64,000 nucleotides of DNA from Prostheceraeus crozeri. Its lineage: Eukaryota; Platyhelminthes; Polycladida; Euryleptidae. Both the position numbers and the translations under genes were made by a program. Numbering within the stretch: position 1 is the stretch's first letter; the number at the start of each line of letters is the position of its first letter. Below the pieces are notes generated by a model. The model was not told the origin of the DNA, made no database searches, and was given only the letters and a program-made list of their open reading frames with translations. Below are positions 46,265 through 58,330 of the stretch, in pieces. The stretch lies in the NCBI GenBank assembly GCA_907163375.1, contig CAJQUW010007075.1, forward strand, positions 310,001 to 374,000, written 5' to 3'.

Positions 46265-48715
46265 TCTAAATGAATAGAAGATATCGGTTCCTGCGTAAAT
46301 CGATTCTACCGAGTGATGAATCAGAGCGGCATTACTGTGTGATGAAGTGACTACTTAACATTGCCCCTGAAATTCTCTTATAGAATAAATGCGTAAGGTT
46401 CAATTACTATAATATATTTCGGGTTCCTCAGGACTTTTTAACTTATAAGGACCTAAGGACTAGTTTATACTTATAAGTGACTGCAAGGTGTCTGAAGCGA
46501 TTGCATACATCAATATCGAACTTCGAAAGTTTTCATAATAAGATGAATTCTTAACTCTTCGATTGAAACAATTTCCTACAAGCAAATGAAAACATTGATG
46601 TATTTATGTACAAGTTTGACCTATCTCACATGATGAACATTTCGGCCATGAACAAACACACGCATGTGGAAACATTCCTACTACAGTGAATGTGAGAGAT
46701 ATTAGACGGGTGTTGATGCCGGATCTTGTATAGACGAAAATGTTGAGCGTCTGGTTTGATCCATTTCAAAACCATTTGAACTTCGTGTGTCAGACGAAAG
46801 ATGAGTCATCGATGCCGATAAATCACGAGATCATTAACAGAAAAGGAAATTCGAGAACGTGATGGAAAGTCTTCAGATTCGGCAATTGAACTTTGATGAT
46901 AAGAGAACACCGGCGGAGTATTTTCGAGTTGAAGAAAAATAATCAATAGAATAGCTCTCTATTTGATCAGCAGTGGTGAAGGAGAAATTGTCAAATGGAG
47001 AGTGAATCAACGAAACTTGTCAAGCACTTGTCGGCATTCAAATTAGGAATTCAATTAACGTTATTCAACACGACAGCTTTTGACTCGTGCATCTCACTTA
47101 GGCAATAATCGACAGCACCAATTACCATTCATGAAGAAATGCGATGTATGTGAGAATGTGGTTCAATGTGGATAAGGTGGGTCATCACGTTGGTGCTTGC
47201 CGACAGTGGGAGGCTTGCCAAATCTAAATATGTGTAGATCCATAGATATATGCTCTTGAACATGATGACAAATGACCTGAAGACACTCCATGTCAAAAAT
47301 GATGGCTCTAGACTTGGTACTTTTTTCGGCCTCGTTCCCTGCATAAACTCTGAACTACTTAGAGACTCTGGACTGCCGGTCAGTGCCGGACTATCGGCAC
47401 TGACAATGAAGTCGTTAACATTAGACCTTATGCTATTTTACGAAAGTCCTCAAAAATTAGGTAGAAATTACTTTCATCCTCACAGTTTTCCCACTATTCT
47501 ACGAGCGTGGCGAAGTAGGCAGTTGCCCCAATCGAAAAAATTTTGATGACTATTAACATCGTGCCTCTTCATATCAGTAGGAGCCAGGCGCCCTTCTCAG
47601 TACGCTGCTACCAAAATATTATGAAATATTCATCTCATCTCGAAAAAATCAAGATATGTGATTGTTGAGATTGACAGCATGAAAGTTTGATGCAACAATT
47701 GAGTACCTAAAATCGGGAGGGGGATGCACCGGTCGACCACAGCTCGATAATTTTGTGCATCATGAGCAGGGATTGCAATGCTCCGGATTTTCTGCTTTCT
47801 TACAAAATTAGGATCACAAAATATTTCAAATTTATGTATTCAAGTTTCGGCTTTTTCCGACTTAACGGTTTTTTTGGTGAGACCTAATAGAGCTTCCTGA
47901 TTTTGAGTGTATTTTGAGCACCATTGTGCATATCGTGTTCCAGTGTCAGGGCGGGGTCGGCCTTGTTTTACCTTCCAAGTGCATCGGTAAGAAGCGTCTC
48001 TCTCTCTGTCAGTCCCACAGTCTTCATGCCATCCATCGCTCGTTTTCTCCACGTCCTTCTTAGTCTTCCCTTTCGGTGTATCCCGGAAACGCATACTCCG
48101 TATTCCTAAATCATGATACATGTATTTCGTTGCCTCGAGTTCGAAGTAAATCGACACCAATGCCACTGGATGTGCCATCGGATGGCTTTGTTTAAAGTCG
48201 ACGTCGATTGAAACGGCTCTGAGTCAAAATGTCTTTAAAATACAAGGACAACGTAACCCATAAAAAGGAAAGCTAGGAAATCGGGAAAGGTTAAAAATCA
48301 CTTACAACTTAATTACACTATTCAGTCGAGTGGGAAAATCCATCCAAATATAAGAGGATTTGTAAATAAAAAAATTGATCGCTATAGGCTGTCTCATCAC
48401 TTTTCCTCCTTTTTAGCACCCGATTTCCATCAGCGGATAGTCTTCGTCGTTAAACAACAGTTGTTGGCTTACAGTGGTACATGCATTCAGCATGGATGGT
48501 TCCATATCAAAACCTCAAAGTCAGGAGTCAAAAGGATGTAGTTGTTAGCTCTGGAGTGATGTGCGGTTAACGGCATCACGGATACGCTCCGTTACGGTAA
48601 AAGTTCTCACGGTAACGGTCGGTTAAGGTTAATGTGCTCAGCAATTGCGGATAATTACGGCTGAATTTTTGTGAGTAGCTTTCATTATGTAGCTTTAACG
48701 TGCTCCCTCTCTTAA
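46265..48715. other. SARM1 intron, no gene seen
   Basis: An isolated CAGGGATTGCAATGC at 47769 resembles the hAT ends at 21210 but has no partner. The minus frame 47840-48178 has no domain I recognise. Confidence 0.3.
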
Positions 48716-48895
48716 CGTGGTCTGCGTGGCACAGTGGTTAAGTGCTTGGCCTACTGATGCCTTGGTCCAGAGGTCGAGACCCGTAAGTGTCATCGGAAGT
48801 CGGCAGAAAAATGTCAGTGGTTGAGAAAAAATAACTATGTCAGCATCCTCCAGGCCTACAAGATGGAGGAGTAGTGACGCTAAAGCTTAATCATG
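48716..48895 (+). mobile_element. tRNA-derived SINE copy
   Basis: Head GTCTGCGTGGCACAGTGG, B box GGTCGAGACCC, a shortened body and an end at AGTAGTGACGCTAAAGC. Confidence 0.9.
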
Positions 48896-50203
48896 TGTAA
48901 TTATTGTAAGTAGGTAACATCGTGATCGAAGCGTTCTATCAAATGAAAGTAAGACATAGCAGATACAGGCTTTACCGCAAGTAAGCAGGAATATGAACTT
49001 AGTAGTGTAAAATGGGTCAAAAAGAGGACAATAGAAGTGCTTTTAAATTTTTTGTTTGTTTTTGACTATTTTCTTGAAGTTTTGTTGTTTTCTCTCCGTC
49101 ATGAAATAGAAATCAAATATTATTAAGATTTCTATATGTTTGAAAGAAGCAGTGTCTTCAGTATGTTTGAGATTTCTGGGATTCGATTAATGGCAATCGA
49201 ATTTCGGATTCTTCAATAGAAGACGGAGATAAACAACACCCAAATAGCATTTACGGTAGGGAGATGACAAGTTTCTACGATCAGATTAAGTTAGCAAAAA
49301 GTCCAGTTGGTGAATTTAGATGCCATAAACGTCATTGCAGAATCCTTAGGGATTAAATATGAGGATAAATCGGATACTACTGTTTCATTGACAACAATTG
49401 ATTTCGTGAGGCATCCACTTCGATTAGCGGTCAGAAAGTGTTAATTAGAACACATTTTCGTACAGGACTTAATATGAGACAAAAAATACAATAAAAACAT
49501 GCAATGTCAAATGAATTGCAACATCAATAATTGGCCATAAATTACGACTATTGTAATCAATTGATTGATAAAGTCGCCAAATGAAAGTAATTGATAAGTG
49601 ATATTAAAATAAATTTTTGTTCTTCCCATCAATTATTTCCAATACCTGCTAGGGACAGAGACAAGAGAATTCCGCAACACATAACAATAAATTCTAGCAT
49701 ATTTTCGACATCATTCCACTCAAAATTCAGGACCTTCTACGGTTTTTTTTGGAGATCAACTTTAGCCCGTCAAATGATTTAATTAAAACAAATATTTTTG
49801 GTTGAGGTCATAAAATCACAACTCTGTTTCGTCTAAATTTTCATTGAAAATTTATTATTTATTCAGACGACATACATTTCATGCAACAACAAATGACAAA
49901 ATACACTTATATACATGTACATTACAGAACGTTCAATAACTGTTGTTTTCTTCGGAAAGCTGATTCCATACAAGGGGAATATGCTCTTGATGACACAATG
50001 TTTATCCATGTCACGAATCTGACAAGTGAGTAAGTCAACTAGTGACATAACAGCAACAGAAAGCAAATCCTCTACTCGCACGACCACCAATCCATCCGTT
50101 TGAGACCAGAAATCTCATATAGAGTATTCTGGTGTACTCTCATATATAGTGTACTTTAGGGGAGCATTGAACTGCTACTGCCTAAGCCCCATCCTCAAAA
50201 GAT
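48896..50203. other. SARM1 intron, no gene seen
   Basis: No feature recognised. Confidence 0.3.
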
Positions 50204-50275
50204 GGCTCGGTGGCTTTGTGCTTGCATGTCTCATAGCTGCGATATATGGTTCGAATCTCCCAGAACTGATAAGAA
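50204..50275 (+). mobile_element. tRNA-like SINE head or tRNA pseudogene
   Basis: GATGGCTCGGTGGCTTTGTG (A box) and GGTTCGAATCTCC (B box) are spaced about 40 bp apart, as in a tRNA gene. No matching acceptor stem is evident, so it is not called a functional tRNA. Confidence 0.5.
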
Positions 50276-50829
50276 TCAGTCCAATAAGTCGGAATACCTT
50301 TAATGTGGTCTACATCCGCTGAAATTGATCACTCACTCAACCCAAAAGCAGTTGAATCAAAAATCCATGAGGAGACATGACACATTTAATTGAATGATTG
50401 AACCCCATTAATGTGAGCGAAGACTAAGAAGCATCTTACAGTGTATCAGCAAGATTACGGAAAAAATGTTTACATGACAAGAGATTATCTCCTGTATTTC
50501 ATACGACAAAGATTGACAGCATCAATATCTGAAAATGCATATCCCTCTTTATAGTGGTTCGTCTTTCATTTAGGCTTAGAAATATCTTACTGTCCACGAA
50601 AATACAATACAGTGCGTACTTCAAATTCGAAATACTACTCGCAGAAACGAAAAGCAGAACTAAAGATGGAAAGAAAATTCCCGTTGATCCAACATATCTG
50701 AGTGAGTTGTTGAGAAAATCTACTGAGTGAACACTGATGCCGCACACAGCTTATTTTCGGATGCATCTGATCTGCAGGTACACTAAATGCATAGAAAAAG
50801 GAGTATCTTTCACTAAATACTGTAGCTAT

Positions 50830-51224
50830 CATTATCCTTCATGATGGAAATCAGTGATTGAGGAAGGCTTCCCAAGCAGGGTAGTGGCGGGTTCCAGGGA
50901 CAATTGCGAAAGTCAACTCCGCACATACGACGCGGGACCCATGGTTTGAGGGCTATGTGTTTGTGTTTCTGTTTCCCAGAATTCGTCGACCGACCTTGGG
51001 AGGTCGATCTTTTATCGTTGCTGCAGTACGTGCCTGGAATGATCTTCCTTCTCATCTCAGGCAAATTGACAGTCTTTGTGAGTTCAAGAAACAGGTTAAG
51101 AATCACTTTTATGAACTTTCATTCTTTTAGTCTATGCTTTTATTATCATTCTAAAGTGGTCTTGCAGTCCTGTAGCTAAATGCCACTAAAATATAATTCT
51201 CTTGAAATTGAATTGAAATTGTGT
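50830..51224 (+). mobile_element. CR1/Jockey-like LINE 3' end
   Basis: A plus-strand frame ends RPTLGGRSFIVAAVRAWNDL then PSHLRQIDSLCEFKKQVKNH before TAG at about 51130. This matches the conserved C-terminal signature of CR1/L2/Jockey-type reverse transcriptases (G.R.F..A....WN.LP..LR....L..FK..LK). It is followed by a tail of repeated TTGAA(A) words at about 51205-51222. Only the last part of the ORF and the 3' UTR are present, the usual 5' truncation. Confidence 0.85.
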
Positions 51225-51443
51225 ATGCAAGAGAAGGGTAGTTTTGCGTTATGTGGTCGTGAAGGAGGCAAGGAGAAGAAGAGTGAACAGAAAAATTTTC
51301 TTATGCAAGCATCCTTCTAAGAAGAATGGTTTCCTGGTGCAGAGTTTTGCTAATGTGTTTTGCGTGTGCGTCTGTCGAGTGATTAATCCGTTTTGTGATC
51401 TCTGGAAGGGGGAGGATTTTGTAGTTTTGTCTGCTAGCGAGCC

Positions 51444-51475
51444 ATAGAAATCCGACACTCTACAGTAATAAATGA
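51444..51475 (+). repeat. Solo terminal repeat of the CCATAGAAATCCGAC MITE family
   Basis: CCATAGAAATCCGACA followed by AATAAATGAC is similar to the left end of the element at 55697 (CCATAGAAATCCGACATTG, then AATAAAGGAC). No partner end was found nearby. Confidence 0.55.
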
Positions 51476-52322
51476 CTACACCTTTTTCCATTCCAATTAA
51501 AAGTTGTTCCGTTCTATTTAAAACCTGTTCCATTCAATTTCAAACATTCAGTTAAGAACGAGCTCTATTATACTAAATGTAACTAAATACCATATTGCTA
51601 ATCGATTATTCGTTGCTTAGCGATGCCATCAGTTTTCTTATAGCTTCTTAGAGTACCTGGTTTAACACCACGATTTTCCATCATTTCACTCATGTCAGTG
51701 TCTGTGTCAGATGCACCGGAGCTTATTGACGTTGACATTGCATGGGAAGTCATGATTTCGTCTTCGTATACTTCGAGAAACTTTACCAAATGAAATAGAC
51801 TAACTAACTCAGCACTTGATATTATTTGCTGCTATTCATACCAAACATACGGAGCGAGCGGGTATCTTAGCATAAAAACGTGTGGATCACGCACTCAAAA
51901 AATGTGTGCATGTATGATGCATTGGATGATGGCGCGCTAAACCGATCTGAATATTCTTACTTTTGCTATTGTTCGATTTCTAAGAATGACTCATTTTATC
52001 CGATAATGTGATGATGTAGTTATCGAATGTGGCTGTCAACGCTCCGGTACGACAAGACTTGCATTACGGTGTTACATTGGTGAATTCATGAACACTTTTA
52101 AAATAAAATGTTTCATTGTTTAATGTTTTTTTATGATCCTCTTATTAGCAGGTATTATTATCCATATTATTTTATTCATCAGATTCCATGTTGTGCATAA
52201 GTATATCATGAAATATACCATTGTCCATATGTCATTTTGTTTTGTAGTAGAATAGAGCTCGTTCTTAACTGAATGTTTAAATTGAACGGAGCAACTTTTA
52301 ATTTGAATGGAAAGAGGTGTAG
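51476..52322. mobile_element. Inverted-repeat element close to SARM1 exon A
   Basis: The left arm (51476-51577) and right arm (52246-52322) are reverse complements with a single insertion of about 25 bp in the left arm. Shared words include CTACACCT, AATTAAAAGTTG and CATTCAGTTAAGAACGAGCTC. The interior of about 670 bp has one minus-strand frame (51598-51831). The right end is about 80 bp downstream of the exon A donor. I see no clear target duplication, so the class is open (MITE or foldback). Confidence 0.7.
51598..51831 (-). CDS. Unrecognised small open frame inside the inverted-repeat element
   Basis: A minus-strand frame, open after a stop at about 51832, runs to a stop at 51600-51598. 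It lacks an ATG near its start; the first in-frame Met is internal (MTSHAMSTSISSGASDTDTD). The composition is protein-like: a hydrophobic helix SLFHLVKFLEVYEDEI, an acidic Ser/Thr stretch, then basic RSYKKTDGIAKQR. I do not recognise it. It could be cargo, an exapted host exon or chance. Confidence 0.25.
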   Translation of the reverse strand, partial: QQIISSAELVSLFHLVKFLEVYEDEIMTSHAMSTSISSGASDTDTDMSEMMENRGVKPGTLRSYKKTDGIAKQRIID

Positions 52323-52403
52323 AACGGACAAGACCATTGAAGTCACAGACATCCCTAAAGTATCTTGACCATCAAACCAGACTCTGTAGCTCGTACAACT
52401 TAC

Positions 52404-52748
52404 CTGAAGATGTGATCGTTCACAACTGGCAAACTGACGCGGTGTATGCTGTTGCACAAAAGGCAGCACCAACTTCAAGGTCCCTGACTGTTCCACAGCT
52501 TGAGATAGCTCTCTGTTGGTCGAGAGCACGACTATAGCCAAGCAGGCGTAATACTGAATGATGTCATCGCGAGAAAATGCCAGTGGAAAGAGCCAGTCAG
52601 CCACACGTTGATGAATCATTTCAGTCTGGTTCTCCGTACCACCGTATAAAGAAAGATTTGCCAGAGCGATCGCTGCATGACGAAGAGTTTCCTTGTCCAG
52701 GGATCGACAAGCAAAAATAACCGACTTCAGTCCTCCAAAGTAGATCAT
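52404..52748 (-). CDS. SARM1: SARM1 / TIR-1 homologue, internal exon A (ARM repeats)
   Basis: This internal exon of 345 bp (115 codons) is flanked by an acceptor (TTTTTCAG before 52748) and a GTAAGT donor at 52403-52398, and both borders are phase 0. It encodes armadillo repeats. The segments ALANLSLYGG, ADWLFPLAFS, ACLAIVVLSTN and EQSGTLKLVLPFV match the same order in animal SARM1 (human: ALGNCALHGG, AEWLFPLAFS, ACLAVAVLATN, ERSGTLALVEPLV). In the family the ARM domain is the autoinhibitory NAD+/NMN-sensing part of an NAD+ hydrolase that drives axon degeneration and innate immune signalling. The exon begins within the ARM domain, so upstream exons must lie beyond 52748; none was found up to 64000. 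The ATG at the exon start is an internal codon, not the gene start. The identity rests on recalled family sequence, not a search. Confidence 0.93.
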
Positions 52749-52924
52749 CTGAAAAAGGATTCACAATATAATCCAGCGATACAGCTGATGTCGAATTCTT
52801 TCTTACTATCAACTAATTTATCAGTGCATGTTCTTTACAATTTATGTAAACACTCTAGAGAAAAGCACAGTGAAACAATTCAAAGTTCTGAAAGGAACGT
52901 AAATGTGTATAGAAAATCTACCGA

Positions 52925-53123
52925 ATCACCATGGCACTGTGGTTAAGTGCTTGGTCTAGCAATCTTTCGGTCCAGGGGTCGAGCCCCGAGAGTGTCATTG
53001 GAAGTCTTCAGGTAGGCCATCCGGACTAAAAGACCATAACGTTCCATGTTAAAGTCTAACGATGTCAGCACCGTCCAAGCCCCCCCCCCCCCATTAAGGG
53101 TAAGTGGTGACGTTAAACCATCA
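52925..53123 (+). mobile_element. tRNA-derived SINE copy
   Basis: Head CACCATGGCACTGTGGTTAA, B box GGTCGAGCCCC, complete body with a run of 14 or so C inside CCAAGCCC...CATTAAGG, and the end GTGACGTTAAACCATCA. Confidence 0.92.
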
Positions 53124-55079
53124 CAATATCCAGCGGATACATTTTCAAGACATGTGGCAGAAGCGGTAGAGATAAGCAAAACAAAACAGGGAAAAATGAA
53201 TTAACAGAAAGAAAGAATTCAGTATTGACAAACTTATAGGCTCATAAGCTCATTGAAGAGTGCTAGTATTATCTATGCATCTTAGGAGTAGCAGTCATAA
53301 ATTTGTAGATGCATGAACATCAAAACATTATTTTTCAATACAACATTTACGTCTGACTACAATCATTGCAACCACAGAATTAGATAGGTCGCCACAGGAA
53401 TCGTGGCGATCTGAGCACTTTGAAGGAATTCACAGCAATCCGCAAGCGACGCAAGACTATTTCTCCTATCTCTGTAAGGCATTGAAAATTTCTTTTTGCC
53501 CACTAAGTAAGTTCCTGCATGTGCAATCGTTTTGAATCAGTTTGCACTTCTAGCGACAGAAAAAGTGACAGACTTAAGCAATCTAATTCTGTGATTGCAA
53601 CTATTAGATTCTATGTTATAGCCATAGAAATTGACAACAATACAACCTCTAGAATGGAAGTTAAGTTTCATAGCAATACACAATAACGGCACATAAATCG
53701 CTCGCATTTTCACTTAGATACACCTGTCAACGTCTGTACCATTGGATTAGAATCAGTCACACGCGTTAATCTAAGTAGTACGTATACCATGAACAAATGT
53801 GGTGTATGGAGATTTATTTTCATAGTTTCAAAACATGAGTATTCTGCATAGATCACGAGCTTTAGCGAGTGATCTATGCAGAATACGTGTGTTTTGGAGC
53901 TGTGAAAATCTCCATGCATCACATTTGTCTATGGTATAACTATTTTGTACCATAGTTATCAGCACAAGGCAATGATAAATCATAGCCTAGTTCTATGATT
54001 TTGACCTTCTTATTCAAAAGTCAGTTACTTTCACAGTTTTTGATTCAGCTGCGGAAGCAGTTAGTTCAAGATACAATTCTGCCTTGTTCAATTTGATAAT
54101 TTTGACATTGACGCATGAATGACAGGTAACAAAGCCAAAGCACAATAAAATGCTAGGCTAATGAAGACTTAACCACACACCAGGGAGATTGTAAAGGAGG
54201 TCGAGGAAAGTTGTTGGGCGATGCGCCAGCACCAATTCAAATTTTGCATCTCAACATGTGCGATGAATAACGAAAGTTTAGAACAGTCGAAATTTCAATT
54301 AAGAAGACAGTATGAAAATCGTTTTCGAATTTACAGGAAACACGGATGAAGCAATTAATGACCTTCAAATATCATAATGGTAAACCAATGGAGCCATATT
54401 TAGCAATAAAACTGCCACAAATTTGTTTAATTGTTTTCTAAAATTGACTCTTGCAAACTTTGCTTATGTAGGGCATCCTTGTGGTTGATTTAATGGACAT
54501 TCCCAACAATTCAAAGAAATGTAATATGCTTCTCAAACGAACAGTCATTAGTAATAAGTTATCAAACATAACCAAAACAGCAACACAAATTAGCAAGCGA
54601 AGTTGAACTAGCCGGACAATTTCTTTGTTCAAATCCGAAAAGCCAGATTCTGGCTTCTTCTAATGCTAGACCGATGAAGAATGAAAAATAAGTGGTTAGT
54701 AAACAAATGAGAACCAAATCGAGCAAGGAAATGCATTCTATCGTGATATCAACGCTGCGTAATATTAACTATTCTAATATGGTATATATCACCATTTTTC
54801 AGTAAATGAATCCAACCAACAATGATATTGCTATAGAGCATGCTCTGTCATCAAGTGTGAAAATAACTGCACTATTCCTACAAATGATCATTTCAGTTAT
54901 TTTCACTGTTTTCAATTATTTTCACACTTTCATAGCAAAACTATGAAATTATGGAAATTTATTATTTTATGTCCTATGAAGGAATAACTCAGAACTATGG
55001 TACAAGAAGCTCTTAATTGGACATTCATGCCCCGCCTTAGTTCTCCCGGATGTGCCGCGACCTTAAATCAATTCCCATT
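53124..55079. other. Unassigned, upstream of SARM1 exon A
   Basis: Contains the long palindrome 53782-53938. No ARM-encoding frame that would be the preceding SARM1 exon was recognised. Confidence 0.3.
53782..53938. repeat. Long imperfect palindrome, arms of about 72 bp
   Basis: Arms 53782-53856 and 53869-53938 pair along their length (best block TATTCTGCATAGATCAC / GTGATCTATGCAGAATA) with a 12-bp loop. Probably a foldback MITE. Confidence 0.9.
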
Positions 55080-55082
55080 CTA

Positions 55083-55644
55083 CGGCCTGTTGCAAAACTT
55101 GATGTTAACCTAACTGCGAGTTAGCTTTAACATTAACCATCAACTTAGGAGTGCAAACCGGATAGTTATCTAACTACCAGTTAAATTTAACTGACAGGTA
55201 GAAACTTGGCATTGTACAACTTAACCGCGTTTAATGAGGGTTAACTCATTTGCGCGAACACTTAATCACGTAGTGGACGCAACTGAAGTAATAGAGCTGA
55301 CCAACATTCTGTCAACAAACGCTGTTTCCCCAGAGCCACGAATATTTCGAGATTGGACGAATCCTTTGGAGTTTTTTTTAATGAACAATATTTTTTTTAA
55401 CATTTTCGCATGAAGAGCGGTTCTTTCATCACATTGTGCAACATAGTAATAGCTGATTTGGAAAAAAATACTTGGATAAAAGCTACTCATTGCAACCTCT
55501 TGCAACCTCTTCTTTTGGCTAACGCACAACCAATCAGTATGTTGTTATGGAAACAGTGACGTCAGAATGCGTCAAGCTGGCGTATAGTAAGGGAATTCCA
55601 AGTTAACTGCCCATTAACTTAACCACGAGTTCTGCAACAGGCGG
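55083..55644. mobile_element. MITE with CCTGTTGCA termini (562 bp)
   Basis: The left end CGGCCTGTTGCAAAACT and the right end, as reverse complement CCGCCTGTTGCAGAACT, are inverted repeats. Both flanks carry CTA (55080-55082 and 55645-55647), which would fit a 3-bp target duplication of PIF/Harbinger or ISL2EU type. No coding region. The superfamily is tentative. Confidence 0.65.
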
Positions 55645-55696
55645 CTACGCTAGTCAGTTTCACATAAACAAACTATTTTTATGGTTATAGCTGAAG

Positions 55697-56021
55697 CCAT
55701 AGAAATCCGACATTGTATTGCAATAAAGGACATAAGCGGCCATGGACATCGAAAGCAATAGAAGGCCGTAGACATCCGTTGTCATGACAACGGCACCTAA
55801 ACAATGACGGCTTCCAGTGATTGGCAACGGGAAGATACCGGCTGCTTCAGTGTAATTTGTAAATATCCACGGCTACTATCATTTCTCACTATATAAAAAA
55901 ACATTTTGATAAAATAGCCTACAATGGATCACCTTGCGGCAAGAATCTACAACTGCTGCATGTTTCAGCACTTTGCATTGAAAATTTGCATTTATGTAAT
56001 TGAAAAGTCGGATTTCTATGG
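55697..56021. mobile_element. MITE with CCATAGAAATCCGAC termini (325 bp)
   Basis: Terminal inverted repeats of 15 bp are perfect (CCATAGAAATCCGAC). They are flanked by identical hexamers CTGAAG (55691-55696 and 56022-56027). An 18-bp perfect palindrome lies inside (55776-55793). No coding region. The superfamily is not assigned. Confidence 0.8.
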
Positions 56022-56027
56022 CTGAAG

Positions 56028-57749
56028 CAGTCTGATCGATGAGATAATTATTCTATGATTGAAAATAAGCATATATTTGTTTATAAGCATTCAAGTGCGC
56101 GGGATTGATTATAACTCAAGAATTAAGTAATTAATAACATCATTATTTGATTCAAATGTTATCAAAATCCTTTCACTTTGAAAAAATTAAAAACTTTTCA
56201 TTAGTTTCAATTATGAACTCTACTTATGATTATGTTCAATAGTCATTCCTACGCGGGAAGATAGAAACCGAGATTGCACCTCTATGACGTTGTTCTCATC
56301 TACCATACATTCACCGTGGTTTTAGCAGGTGAAAGTTATGGTATCTAGCCATCTTGATATTTTGGACGTGACGCCAATTAACTCAAAGCATCCCTCGACT
56401 TTTCTAAAAAATGTCTCCACACTATTAGCATTTCCTAATCCCATACAGACACCAATTATGAGGGAAGAACTGCTTCTGAAAGGAAGCTTTTTACCATCAA
56501 TGAGTCTCCGGTGATTTAGAGTACGTTTGAGTAGCCTGATTGTTATTCCGGCTCTATGTGATCATAAGTCACATTGCAGTATTCCCTCTCTCTGTGGCAG
56601 CACGGTTAACGTAAACGGAGTGGCGATAAATCTCCAGAAACATTCTAATCATGTTAAGTACAAATCTTTAAAATCTGTTCAATCCACATTTCGCTAACTT
56701 TCCAACTATTCATCCGAAACTTCAATCGTTAAGCCATAATTTTATTCTCCATCTGTTAAGAATTCCTAGGTTCAAATATTATGTTGGTTATTGCAATATG
56801 CATAATTTTGGGGAAACACCCTAATGCAAATTGTACAACATGCTCATTGCTAATCTGCATTCTGCATCCTTTTTCTCATTGAATAAAACTTAGGAAGAGA
56901 AAACTTCAATTTATAATGACACGTTGTCATCATAGACTTACGATAACTTAAAGATAATTAACAGGTATAAATATTCATAAAAAGATGCTGTCTGTAAAAG
57001 CAGTGACAAAAGAACAAATACTGCAGAAGAGATTAAAGAGTTTAGACCACAGAATTAAATATTTTGTTTATCTACTTCGAAGCGCGCGCAGATGAATCTA
57101 ATTCTGTGGTTTAGACAGTGAAGGGATCATATTTGGAACTGGACTCGATAACCTCCCAGTAATTACTGGAGTTAAAACAAATAAAATAGTGAAAGCATAA
57201 AATGACATATAGTCAATTAATTAATGCCGATAGTCCAACATATCCTCAAACAGTTAAAAGTCATGCAAAGTGTAATAGAAGGGGTTTAATAGCTGATAAA
57301 CACAGAACAGTGGGACAATATACTGCGTTCTCCTTTTGCAAAGGGATTTTAAAGTAACAACAACCAACTGCAAACATTGAGTTATTTTTCACAATTTGAA
57401 GTTAGAACCATTTCTAGCAATATGAACTGAATTTGTAAAGAAAGATTTATACAACATTCTAATTAAAGAAAATTAAATTTATCTTTCGACGCACGGACAG
57501 TAATTTGTTTTTGCTTTTCTAGAATCTTTTAATTTGCAGCAATCTCATCTAACAAGGACTATGATTTCAAAATCAAATCTGGAAATGTCCTGTGCTGTAT
57601 TAAGAACATCATGGGTGAATTTTTACCATGGCAAAATACATCAAAACATACAACAGATATGGAAAAACGATCGCAATTCTCTGGTTATAATAAGACTTTC
57701 CGAGCAGAAGTCACAAATCTGCTTTACATGCTTACAACAACATTCTTGA
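56028..57749. other. Unassigned sequence
   Basis: Holds a short inverted repeat with arms 57040-57058 and 57098-57116 (TTTAGACCACAGAATTA) around GCGCGCGC-containing sequence. Nothing else recognised. Confidence 0.3.
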
Positions 57750-57759
57750 AGATGTGAGG

Positions 57760-58330
57760 AAAAACGTGCCACCAATGTATCGACCAAAGTCATGGAAATA
57801 TAATAAACAGAGAGAAAATAAACAAAAGAGAAAGAAAGGGGAATCATAATAGCGTTTTCAAAACAGCAACACCGAACTCAGTTCTCAAAAATGAATGTGA
57901 GAAGCAAGCTAAGGAAAGCGGCTGGAGAATAAAGGTCATCGAGAAGACTGGAACAACGTTGAAATCAAAATTGCAAAAATCACATCCATTCCAAAAATCA
58001 AAATGCCTAAGAGAATACTTATAGTGCAAATCAGGAGGAAAAGGAAATTGTGAAACAACAGGAATGACTTATGAGATAGAGTGTGACAACTGTAGAGCAA
58101 TATATGTTGTTGAAAACGTCGACAAATGCAAGAAAGAGGTAGTGAGCAAATCAAAGAATCATCGTACTGTGGAGACACTGTGAAAACCAGCATGAAGGAA
58201 TTGAACAGAACTTCAACATGAACGTTACAGGAGTACAAAACATGAAACTGATTCATAACAAAACATAACGGAAACAATCAAATTTAACAGCATTAACTCT
58301 GCAACATTAGGACGAATGTAGGTGTATTGT
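57760..58330 (+). pseudogene. Decayed retroelement C-terminal region with cysteine-rich GIY-YIG linker
   Basis: Plus-strand frames retain GWRIKVIEKTGTTLKSKL, then GGKGNCETTGMTYEIECDNC and FNMNVTGVQNMKL. This order (basic helix, Cys-rich linker, YEI.C..C, then the nuclease tail) is typical of animal retroelement ORFs that end in a GIY-YIG nuclease, of Penelope-like or related type. It is heavily decayed and the YIGET part is eroded. It is a different family from the fragment at 5527-7700. Confidence 0.6.

Noticed and set aside
47769-47783. hAT terminal repeat CAGGGATTGCAATGC
   Set aside because: No partner end or target duplication within reach; may be chance or a solo end.
46186-50275. Functional tRNA genes at 46186, 50204 and 34545
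   Set aside because: A and B boxes are present but no acceptor-stem pairing or clean 3' end was seen; they fit SINE heads or tRNA pseudogenes better.
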